Source: a virus. Taken from it: a stretch of 44,710 nt of DNA. Location: the IMG/VR virus record IMGVR_UViG_3300042090_000282, positions 1 through 44,710 of that record. The stretch is one strand, 5' to 3'. Below, piece after piece: positions 30,014-38,285 of the stretch; the stretch's first letter is position 1; every line of letters begins with the position of its first letter. The translations under genes were made by a program, and so were the position numbers. Under the pieces are notes generated by a model. The model worked only from the letters and a program-made list of their open reading frames with translations. It had not been told where the DNA came from and ran no database searches.

Positions 30014-30375
30014 TGCCCGGCACCTGGACAGCCGATGGGAGTCTGCCGACCGCCGATGCCGGGAATTTCACGGCAGATGGCTCTGGGCCTGGATTTGCTG
30101 TTTATCGCGTCCAAGCGGTCAGCGTAGGCGACTATGGGGGTATTACCCGCAATATTGGGGATGTGTTTGATATCTACTCAGCAGCGGATTTTTCCGATTC
30201 CACAGTGGACTACCTGGCCGGTGGTGAAGGCTCGCCGCTTTATGGATGGATGATCAAAGTATCCTCAACTCAGGCATTGGTTGCGAATTCCCCGACGCCG
30301 CTGAATAATCCCGCTTACAACGGCGCACAGAGTTATATGCCGACCACGGGAAGCTACCCCCGATTGGTATTTTGA
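30013..30375 (+). CDS. Small hypothetical tail-module protein
   Basis: 120 residues, ATG 30013 (TGATG overlap). PGTWTADGSLPTADAGNFTA opens the protein, then AVYRVQAVSVGDYGGITRNI, GDVFDIYSAADFSDS and YGWMIKVSS. It appears beta-rich and small. The middle resembles the 'RVQA...DG.Y......GDVF.I' domain of the head-module protein 19137-19601, which suggests a shared small barrel used in two virion proteins. Function unknown. Confidence 0.5.
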   Translation: MPGTWTADGSLPTADAGNFTADGSGPGFAVYRVQAVSVGDYGGITRNIGDVFDIYSAADFSDSTVDYLAGGEGSPLYGWMIKVSSTQALVANSPTPLNNPAYNGAQSYMPTTGSYPRLVF

Positions 30376-30680
30376 TGCCAGACATGACTCTTATCGTTTT
30401 GCTAATCCTAACGGCAACCGGGAATCCGATCGGCCTGTCTTGGGATGCGCCGACCACGAACATCGATGGTTCACCTATTGTTGAGCCATTAACCTATAAC
30501 GTCTATCGGTCGCGCAATGGCAGTCCGTATCGCCTGACCAAGCACGCAGGGATATCCGCTACCAAGGCATCAATCACTGAGAATGTGGTGAGTGGTGAAT
30601 TGAATTGTTTCGAAATCGCTGCTATAGAATCTGGAATATCCAGCAGCCTAACCTTGCCGGTTTGTATCACGGTCCCATGA
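30375..30680 (+). CDS. Fibronectin type III-like small protein
   Basis: 101 residues from ATG 30375 (TGATG overlap). A short hydrophobic N-terminus (MTLIVLLILTATG) is followed by a single Fn3-like domain: PIGLSWDAPTTNIDGSPIVE, then LTYNVYRSRNGSPYRL and CFEIAAIESGI. Phage virions often carry Ig/Fn3-type domains for weak surface binding. The N-terminal stretch could be a weak signal sequence or simply the first strand. It sits in the same block as the two signal-peptide proteins. Confidence 0.6.
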   Translation: MPDMTLIVLLILTATGNPIGLSWDAPTTNIDGSPIVEPLTYNVYRSRNGSPYRLTKHAGISATKASITENVVSGELNCFEIAAIESGISSSLTLPVCITVP

Positions 30681-30865
30681 CCTACAAGGAAGCCAAGCGT
30701 GAATTCGAGATTCAATATTGGTCTGCTCTTATGAAACATCATCGCCAGAATGTCACTCACACCGCCACGGCGGCAGGCATGTCGCGCACCAGTTGCTATA
30801 GGAAACTGGTAAAGGCCGGCGTTAATACTCCTGGCAGAAAAGACGGCAATTGGGGTGGGCTATAA
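30677..30865 (+). CDS. Fis-type helix-turn-helix protein
   Basis: 62 residues, ATG 30677 (ATGA overlap). EAKREFEIQYWSALMKHHRQ, then NVTHTATAAGMSRTSCYRKL and VKAG, follows the C-terminal DNA-binding pattern of Fis/NtrC proteins (HTH_8: a long helix, N(V/I)..AA...G(M/L)SR...YRKL). No other domain is present. It lies inside the tail/ejection operon, coupled on both sides. DNA binding is well supported by motif; the target is unknown. Candidate roles are late regulation or a DNA-binding passenger in virions. Confidence 0.75.
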   Translation: MTYKEAKREFEIQYWSALMKHHRQNVTHTATAAGMSRTSCYRKLVKAGVNTPGRKDGNWGGL

Positions 30866-31320
30866 TGGGTATGACAAACGATATTGGTGGTGGCATCAAG
30901 GCGGCAAGCCAGTTCACGGCTGGCAGAGACAGGGATTACTTAGAAAAAGCCAACGAATCGATTGCACAAACGCAAGCGAAGTCGGAATTTTCTGCTGCCG
31001 CCTACAATACCAATATCGCGCGCATGCGCGCTCGCTCGATCATGGGAACTCAGGTTGCCAATACGGGCGCTAACAATCTTCAGCAGGGCGGCACGCCATC
31101 GGAAGTCATTGCCTCCACCGCAAAGACGCAGGAAGCGAATGCTCTGCAAATACAGAATAACGCCATGCGCCGTGCGTGGGGATTCGAGGTTGAGGGATCA
31201 TCTGATCAATATCAGGGGGATCAAGCGGAGCGCGGCGGCATCCTTTCAGGTCTTGGTACATTGGCATCAACGGCTGGTGGCTCTTACAAGAGTTACAGCT
31301 TCGCCAATCCTGGAACGTAA
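30865..31320 (+). CDS. Internal virion protein, T7 gp14-like position
   Basis: 151 residues from ATG 30865 (TAATG overlap). It is helical and Ala/Gln-rich: GGIKAASQFTAGRDRDYLEK, then AAAYNTNIARMRARSIMG and EVIASTAKTQEANALQIQNN. It ends in a Gly-rich hydrophobic stretch (GGILSGLGTLASTAGGS). Composition, size and its place before the two large ejection proteins match gp14-type internal virion proteins, which are ejected into the outer membrane. No sequence-level signature proves it. Confidence 0.7.
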   Translation: MGMTNDIGGGIKAASQFTAGRDRDYLEKANESIAQTQAKSEFSAAAYNTNIARMRARSIMGTQVANTGANNLQQGGTPSEVIASTAKTQEANALQIQNNAMRRAWGFEVEGSSDQYQGDQAERGGILSGLGTLASTAGGSYKSYSFANPGT

Positions 31321-33546
31321 ATGCCCATTGTCCCCGATGATCAAATAGGCTCGGTTCAGCAGGAACCAGTACCGGGCCGCGCATTCCCGCATTTCTCCAC
31401 GGAGACAAGTCCCGCGGATGCCGGTTATGGGTTGGGCGCCGGCATCGAACAGGCTGGGCAGGATGTTCAAGAGGCGCAGCAACGCTCAGATTCCCTAGCT
31501 GTGATCAAAATGAACACAGCCGCCAAAGCGTTGTCGGCCCAATTGCGGTTCGATCCGCAGAATGGCGCTTTTACCAAACAAGGGGAGGATGCGGTTAATC
31601 TCGCGCCAACCTATGGGCCGATGTTCGATGACGGTATTGCTAAGATCGCGGCGACCGCGGCCAATCCGCGCCAAGCTGCTGCGTTTCAGCAATTCGCAGC
31701 CAATGAGAAGGTCGATTTCAATCTCACTCTGAACCGGCACGAATTTGAACAGGGCAAGGTTGCTGAGAATGCGATCTACGAGACCGCGATGGAACAGTCA
31801 GTCATTTCCGGCTCGAATGATTTCCGTGATTCTGTGGCTGTACAGAAGGAACGCGACACGCAGAAGATGCTGGCGAGCGAGTACGCCAAGAATCACGGCC
31901 TGCCGCAGTCTGTAGCCGACACATTGGCGCAGGAATCCATCGACCGGATGAACCGCAATGTCGGGATGGGTTTGGTCCAACTGGACCCAATGGGGTCATT
32001 GAAGTCACTCACAGATCCGAAAAGCACCGATCCAAATTTCCAGGGGATTACTGGGGCGGTGCGCGAGGAATTGATCGGCCGCGCCAAGGTTGGCACTGCA
32101 AGACAGGTGAGCGATGGTGTCGTTGACACTTATCGTAATTTCGGCCCAGATGCCGGCGCCAAGGCATTTGCCGCGCTCGATAAGCAGGATCTTCCGGACG
32201 ACGCGAAGGACCAGGCGCGATCTGACATTGAGCGCGGCATATCACAATGGCGTGGCGAAGCGCGGGAGAAATATTCCAAGCAGTTATCGACCCTTGAGGA
32301 TCATCTGACAGATCCACAATCACTCACTGCGGCTGATCGTGCGAGCATTTGGGATCTTCGTAATAAGGGTGTTTTCAATGGGCTGGAGGCCGGAGAAGCC
32401 CTGGGGCGTTATGATCGTGCGCAACGTGCGCAGGATGCCGATGCGGTGTCTATCAAGTGGGCAGACGAAGTGATTGACCAGCGCCGCCATGCCGACCCGG
32501 ATGATCCGGAAACGAAACGCGCGATCAATCTGTCATTTGGTAAGCGTGTCGAGGGGATCGATCCGTTGTCGAATACCTGGACCAACACGGCCATGGATAT
32601 CACCAAGGCAACTGGAGTCGCGCCAAAGGATTTCGTTGGCGTGATTCGCGGACAGTTAACCAGTGGTGATCCTTCGACCGCAGGCAATGCCGCCGTGGCA
32701 ATTTCGCGCTTGATGACAGAGGCACCAATGGCGGCCAAGTATTCCATTGATGAACGGCTTGGAGCAAAAGCCAAGGTTATGTCTGATGCGTTATCCGCAG
32801 GCGTGCCGGCCACTCAGGCAGTGGAACTCGGCCGTGCGCTCGATGGTGTGAGTGATGCCGATAGGACGCGCCTGGAGGAAGAATGGAAAAAGCGATCAAC
32901 CACGATGTTTGGCCGCACCGGGACCATTCAATTGCCGCATGATCTTGACCAGGATTCGCGATTCCATACACCATTTTACAAGGGGGATTTGAAGCCGCCA
33001 CCGGAAATGCAAGGGGATTACGAAATTCTGGTCCATGACCACTTCTTGACGACCAACGGCAACATTGATGCCGCAAAAGCGATGGCGCTCGATGAGGTCA
33101 AGGGGAGTTGGGGGGGTTCCAAACTTATGAATATTGCCGGTGACAAGGAAATCGTCAAATATGCGCCCGAACAATTGAGTGGTTTTTCTTCTGAGGCCAT
33201 CAAGGATGATATGGTGGCGCGGGTAAAGGCGACCGATCCTACCGTGGATACCTCTAAGCTTGTTTTGATGCAATCGCCAATGACCAGGCTTTCCAATGGC
33301 AGGAAGTGGAATATCGGTGTACCCGATAAATTTGGATTGCCGAAAGTCCTCACTGATGAGCAAGGCCAGCCATTCGAGTACGATATTCATGGCGCGAATG
33401 CGGCGAATCAGAAACGCTTGTTCGATGAACAGGCAGAAGACGCTATAAATTCTCAAAACAAGGCAAAAGCGGCTCGCGATTCCGAGACTGATCTTTGGGA
33501 CTCAATCGACGCTGAAAAGAACCTACCGCACAACAGGCTGTATTGA
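31321..33546 (+). CDS. Internal virion protein, T7 gp15-like
   Basis: 741 residues, ATG 31321 directly after the previous stop. It is almost wholly helical: NTAAKALSAQLRFDPQNGAF, GEDAVNLAPTYGPMFDDGIA and AAFQQFAANEKVDFNLTLNR, through GTARQVSDGVVDTYRNFGPD and a Cys-free C-terminus. Phrases such as GAF.K.GE.A......Y...F..... are typical of podoviral ejection proteins in the gp15 position. Its partners are the 30865 and 33546 products. It should form part of the channel or motor carrying DNA across the periplasm. Confidence 0.75.
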   Translation: MPIVPDDQIGSVQQEPVPGRAFPHFSTETSPADAGYGLGAGIEQAGQDVQEAQQRSDSLAVIKMNTAAKALSAQLRFDPQNGAFTKQGEDAVNLAPTYGPMFDDGIAKIAATAANPRQAAAFQQFAANEKVDFNLTLNRHEFEQGKVAENAIYETAMEQSVISGSNDFRDSVAVQKERDTQKMLASEYAKNHGLPQSVADTLAQESIDRMNRNVGMGLVQLDPMGSLKSLTDPKSTDPNFQGITGAVREELIGRAKVGTARQVSDGVVDTYRNFGPDAGAKAFAALDKQDLPDDAKDQARSDIERGISQWRGEAREKYSKQLSTLEDHLTDPQSLTAADRASIWDLRNKGVFNGLEAGEALGRYDRAQRAQDADAVSIKWADEVIDQRRHADPDDPETKRAINLSFGKRVEGIDPLSNTWTNTAMDITKATGVAPKDFVGVIRGQLTSGDPSTAGNAAVAISRLMTEAPMAAKYSIDERLGAKAKVMSDALSAGVPATQAVELGRALDGVSDADRTRLEEEWKKRSTTMFGRTGTIQLPHDLDQDSRFHTPFYKGDLKPPPEMQGDYEILVHDHFLTTNGNIDAAKAMALDEVKGSWGGSKLMNIAGDKEIVKYAPEQLSGFSSEAIKDDMVARVKATDPTVDTSKLVLMQSPMTRLSNGRKWNIGVPDKFGLPKVLTDEQGQPFEYDIHGANAANQKRLFDEQAEDAINSQNKAKAARDSETDLWDSIDAEKNLPHNRLY

Positions 33547-36500
33547 TGGCTGCCGCCGACTTTGACGAAAAGGATCTGCCAGCCCAGCCTCTAGTCGCGC
33601 CCTCCCAGCAAGAACAGGACATGAGCGCGGACAACCGGCTGCCTGTCATGCCGGCCGCACCACCCGAAAGGCCGCGCCCCGGTATCTTGGATACGCTCGC
33701 CGCCGCGGAGCGTAACCAGAATTTGGCTGGCACGCTTGCCGATCATTTTGAGAACCCAAATCCCAATGCTCCAGCCATTGAGGGATTCGATGCGCTCGAT
33801 CATGTACCGGCCGGGTATCAGCATTTTGCCAGTAATTTCGTCAATGCTGATTCTCCGCAGGAAATAGAGCATATCCGCCAGCAAATCGATCGCGAATTAA
33901 GCGATAAGCAAACCCTGGATGATGCGGGACCATGGGGAATCGCGGCAACTGTCTTTGCTGGCCTCACTGATCCTTTGACGCTGGCCAGCATGCTATTGCC
34001 ATTTGGCGGGGCCACAAGGGCAACTCAAGCCATAAAACTAGCGGCAGTATCTGGCGTGAGCGCAGCGGGGCAGGAAGGAGTGATGCAGGCACTTCAAGAA
34101 ACCCGCTCGCATACGGATTCTCTTGTGACCATCGGTGCCAGCACCATTATGGGCGGCATCCTGGGCGCTATATTGAGGCCAAAGATCCCATTAGGCATTC
34201 AGGACGAGCTTGCAGATCGGCTGCATGCGGAGCTTCGCGGCACCGGAGAAACCGTTCTGGGGCCTATTGATGGGCGCGGCTCCGTGTCTCCCATGACACA
34301 CACGGAAGCAAAGATGCTCCCTGGTTTTGTGGATGAATCCATAAAGAGATTCCCGGACCAGGAAGGGTATACATTTTTTGAGGGGATCAATCCTGCGGAA
34401 ACTGCGACCCTGGAAAAGCGCGCGATTAGCGCAGCGGTAGGAGAAAAATCAGCGCCCGCAGTCGAGGCGGCGATCCAGCGTGGCGATATTAAGGCCAGCG
34501 AAATCACTGCCGCCGCTCAAGCGAAAGACATTCAAAGCGAGGTCGAAGACGTTTGGCAGGATGCCCATGAACAATTCGGTAGTGGAGTCGTGCAGGAAGT
34601 AGGCACCAATGTTGCTCCATCTCCGGAAGAATCCAGCGAAAAAGCGCTCCTGAAAGTTGCAGCGGATCATCCAATTACGCCGGCCGAAGGCAATCAAGTG
34701 GTGTCCACTGCAACTGGCCGGCAAATAGAAGTTCGCCCGCATCTGACGGAATTGAAGGATCTCGTGAGTTCTGATATGCCCGAGTACCCGAAAGAGCTTC
34801 AGCCGCGCCAGCGTGGCGATCGGGCGGCCCTTGAGGAACAAGTACAGACGATTTCCAGGGGATTGAACCCTGAAAGGCTTGGCATGTCGGCTGAAGCCGA
34901 TCGTGGATCTCCGATTATCGGCTCTGATCGGGTAGTTGAATCCGGGAATGGCCGCGTGCAAGCGTTGCGCGACGTGTATGAAAACAATGAGGTCAAAGCG
35001 CAAGCCTACAAAAACTACCTGACCAAGCAGGGCTACGATGTGAGCCGCTACGATCAGCCGGTTCTCGTCCGCGAGCGAGTGACGCCCCTGGAGGATGGCG
35101 AACGACGTGCGTTCACGGTTGAGGCTAATCAGTCTTCGATCGCTGCCATGTCGCCGGTCGAGCGCGCGGGCGCCGATGCGATGCACTTGGACCAACAGAT
35201 GCTGGACAACCTGGCCGGGGATGATCTGACGACAGCCAGAAATTCTCAATTCGTCAGGGATTTTATGGCCAAAATCCCGCAAAGTGAGCGAAACGAGCTT
35301 TTGAGCGCGGATGGCACTTTAAATCAGGCTGGAGTGCGCCGCATACAGGCGGCGATCATGGCCAAAGCCTACGGCGGCGACGAAGCCTCAAATGCCGCCC
35401 TGGGGCGAATGCTCGAATCCACGGATGACAATGTGCGATCGGCCAGCCGCGGCATGATGGAGGCCGCGCCTAAATTTGCCAAATTGCGACAAGCGATTGC
35501 CGATGGCAAAGTAGCAACAACCTTTGACATATCTAAGTATCTAACGCAAGCGCTTGAAGAAATTGGAAAAGTTCGCGCTTCCGGCCAAAGCATGAATGAA
35601 TATTTGGCGCAAGGGCAACTGTTGGGAAAGCGACCACCAATTGTGGAATCGCTGATGCGCGCCATGTACAACGACGCAGGCAGCCGGCTTGCCGGCCAGA
35701 CGCGGATTGCAGAACGGTTATCTCAGTACGCAGATGACGCGCTGAAACAGCGGCTTGACCAGCACGACATGCTGGGCGGCACTCAGGCGACCCCGGATAG
35801 CCTCCTGGCGGGGCGAGCGGAGGCGCCGACGCTACGCCAGGGCACGGATATGTTTGGCCTACGGACGCCCCAGGGGAGGCTTCCTGACCCTCCCTTGACG
35901 CTTGCCGCGCCGGCCGAAGATTCCTACCCGGTCAACCTCTCGGGGGAATCCACTGCCGGCGCCCAGGCATTCCACGGCGAAATGACGCCGACCTTGCGGG
36001 GGGATGCCATCGCCACAGGCGCGCAGACCTACGACAAGCTGACCGGCTGGGTCGCGCCGGCCAGCCGGCTCATGCGATCGCCAAACCTCATGGTGCGCCG
36101 CATCACTGAGGAAATGGTCAACATGCCGAACATGCTCGAAAAAAATTACTGGGGGCAGAAAACCGCTGGCCTTACCGGGCAGGGGCCGATCGAGCGCGAA
36201 TTATGGAAAACAGACGGTCAGCACTGGCAAGCGATTGAAGCGCGTAAAGCCGAGTACGCGGCTTATGCGGAGCGAATGCACAAAGCGGGATCGCCGGTCA
36301 TGGATGACAAGGCGTTTGGTGAAAAAGTTGCTCAAGCCATGCGTCGCGGTGATGAAAGCGATATTCCGGAAGTGGCCGCGGCAGCAAAGAAATCGCGCGA
36401 TATCGTCATCAACCCCTGGACTTCGCGCGCCCAAGCGGTCGGCGCGCTACCTTCGGATCTCAAAACCCAGTATGCGAAATCTTACCTGATGCGCCAATAC

Positions 36501-38285
36501 GATCAGGAGAAGATCCACGCCAATAGCCAGGGGTTCGTAACCGATATTGCCAATGGATTCTTGGCTCGCGACCCGACCATGGATCGCGCAGAGGCGCGTG
36601 ATATCGCCTACAAGGCGATGGACAATATCCGCGGTGGTGAGTATGGGACCATGGATTGGGGCGCCACCGATGGCATCGTTCCGAATTCAGGTCGGTTCAA
36701 GGGCCGCACCATCTCGCTGCCAGACACATATTTGGAAAAATGGCTCAACAACGATATCAACGGCGTTGAGCATTCATTTCTGCGCACGATTGCCCCGGAA
36801 GTTTTGTTCCGTGAACGGTTCGGGGATCGCGATCTAGGCGGCGCACTCAATGATGCGCGCGATCAATACCATATTCTTCAGGAGCGAGCGCCGGATCAAA
36901 ATACTCGCACTGACTTGCTCGATCGACAAAAAGATGATGAACGCGATCTGACCGCGCTGCGCGACCGATTGTATGGCATCTATGGACAACCGAAAGACCC
37001 TGGATCTGCGGGGGTCCGCATTGGTCGTATGTGGCGATCGGTCAACGGCACTCGATTGCTCGGCTCGGCCGCAATCAGCCATGCACCTGATTTGGCCAAT
37101 GTGATGATGCGGTACGGGGCGCCGAAGACTTTCGAGGGAATCGGTAAATTCATCGCTTCGTCCGCGGTAAGGGACATGGCCATGAATGATGCCAAGCGCA
37201 CGGGTGCCGCACTCGATATGTACATGAACACCACGGCTGCGATGTTGGGCGACTACATCAATCATTCAGCCTGGAAGCCGCAGCAGATAATGAACCGTGT
37301 CATGCGTGGATTTACGATCGCGACCGGGGAAACCCCACTCATTACGATGACCCAGGGCGTGACTTCGATGCTTGCTGAGGATGAAATGATTCGCACCGCG
37401 GGCAAGATTGCCGCCGGCAAGAATATCAGCCAGGGCGTCGAAGCGCGGCTCGCCGCGGCCGGCATTGATCGTGACATGCTTGGCCGGATTGGGCAGCAGT
37501 ACAATCAATTCGGCGCGCAGATCCGCGGCATAAACTTCGGCATGTCAGATAAATGGACCGACTTGCCGGCCCGCGAAGCGTTTGAATCCGCCATGGTCCG
37601 CGAAGCGCATAGCGTGACACTGCGCCCCGGCGTTGGCGATACCCCTCTGTTCATGTCCACCGAATGGGGGAAGACCATGATGCAGTTCAAGACCTTTGGC
37701 TTTTCTGCTTCACGATCGGTCACGGCGCCGCTGCTTCAGGGGATTGCCCATGGCGATCCGCGCGCCGCGCAAGCGCTACTATCTCTGATAACCATGGGAA
37801 CCCTCTCCTATGTGGTCAAGCAGAAGGTGGCGGGACAACCGATTGAGCCTTTCTCATCGCCAAAATTCGCTATGGAAGTTCTGGATAAATCAAACCTCCT
37901 AGGCTGGACCGGCGATGCGCTATTCCCGATCGCCAATCAGCTTGGCTTCTCGAATGTATCCCGGTTCTCAGATCGCGATCCAATGGAAACCCTGGGCGGC
38001 CCTACCGCTGGAACAGCAGGGGACGCATTCACTCGTATGCTGCCTGGGCGCGCTTTGGCGCCGATTCGCAATGCCATGCAACTGAACCAGGACGGCAAAG
38101 AGGCAGAAGGCTTCCGCCGCAGCGACCTTCATTTCATTCGTAAGCTCATTCCTGGCCAAAATCATTGGTTATTGCGTAATGGTCTAAACCATCTGGAAGA
38201 TACTATTGGCGATGCTTTTGATTTACCTGGGAAATCTCAGGCGCAACAGGCAGAGGACCGCGCCGTAGCAGGAAATGCCCAATGA
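33546..38285 (+). CDS. Giant internal virion protein (gp16-like) with ddrB-ParB-like domain
   Basis: 1579 residues, ATG 33546 (TGATG overlap). The N-terminal part has hydrophobic segments (GIAATVFAGLTDPLTLASML, ASTIMGGILGAILRP). Residues about 385-735 match the ddrB-ParB domain: EYPKELQPRQRGDRAALEEQ, GSPIIGSDRVVESGNGRVQA, AFTVEANQSSIAAMSPVERA and RIQAAIMAKAYGG. This is a ParB-superfamily domain found in phage polyvalent proteins injected with DNA. The rest is helical (WKPQQIMNRVMRGFTIATGE, KTMMQFKTFGFSASRSVT) as in gp16-type ejection proteins. No lytic transglycosylase motif is evident. Confidence 0.8.
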   Translation: MAAADFDEKDLPAQPLVAPSQQEQDMSADNRLPVMPAAPPERPRPGILDTLAAAERNQNLAGTLADHFENPNPNAPAIEGFDALDHVPAGYQHFASNFVNADSPQEIEHIRQQIDRELSDKQTLDDAGPWGIAATVFAGLTDPLTLASMLLPFGGATRATQAIKLAAVSGVSAAGQEGVMQALQETRSHTDSLVTIGASTIMGGILGAILRPKIPLGIQDELADRLHAELRGTGETVLGPIDGRGSVSPMTHTEAKMLPGFVDESIKRFPDQEGYTFFEGINPAETATLEKRAISAAVGEKSAPAVEAAIQRGDIKASEITAAAQAKDIQSEVEDVWQDAHEQFGSGVVQEVGTNVAPSPEESSEKALLKVAADHPITPAEGNQVVSTATGRQIEVRPHLTELKDLVSSDMPEYPKELQPRQRGDRAALEEQVQTISRGLNPERLGMSAEADRGSPIIGSDRVVESGNGRVQALRDVYENNEVKAQAYKNYLTKQGYDVSRYDQPVLVRERVTPLEDGERRAFTVEANQSSIAAMSPVERAGADAMHLDQQMLDNLAGDDLTTARNSQFVRDFMAKIPQSERNELLSADGTLNQAGVRRIQAAIMAKAYGGDEASNAALGRMLESTDDNVRSASRGMMEAAPKFAKLRQAIADGKVATTFDISKYLTQALEEIGKVRASGQSMNEYLAQGQLLGKRPPIVESLMRAMYNDAGSRLAGQTRIAERLSQYADDALKQRLDQHDMLGGTQATPDSLLAGRAEAPTLRQGTDMFGLRTPQGRLPDPPLTLAAPAEDSYPVNLSGESTAGAQAFHGEMTPTLRGDAIATGAQTYDKLTGWVAPASRLMRSPNLMVRRITEEMVNMPNMLEKNYWGQKTAGLTGQGPIERELWKTDGQHWQAIEARKAEYAAYAERMHKAGSPVMDDKAFGEKVAQAMRRGDESDIPEVAAAAKKSRDIVINPWTSRAQAVGALPSDLKTQYAKSYLMRQYDQEKIHANSQGFVTDIANGFLARDPTMDRAEARDIAYKAMDNIRGGEYGTMDWGATDGIVPNSGRFKGRTISLPDTYLEKWLNNDINGVEHSFLRTIAPEVLFRERFGDRDLGGALNDARDQYHILQERAPDQNTRTDLLDRQKDDERDLTALRDRLYGIYGQPKDPGSAGVRIGRMWRSVNGTRLLGSAAISHAPDLANVMMRYGAPKTFEGIGKFIASSAVRDMAMNDAKRTGAALDMYMNTTAAMLGDYINHSAWKPQQIMNRVMRGFTIATGETPLITMTQGVTSMLAEDEMIRTAGKIAAGKNISQGVEARLAAAGIDRDMLGRIGQQYNQFGAQIRGINFGMSDKWTDLPAREAFESAMVREAHSVTLRPGVGDTPLFMSTEWGKTMMQFKTFGFSASRSVTAPLLQGIAHGDPRAAQALLSLITMGTLSYVVKQKVAGQPIEPFSSPKFAMEVLDKSNLLGWTGDALFPIANQLGFSNVSRFSDRDPMETLGGPTAGTAGDAFTRMLPGRALAPIRNAMQLNQDGKEAEGFRRSDLHFIRKLIPGQNHWLLRNGLNHLEDTIGDAFDLPGKSQAQQAEDRAVAGNAQ

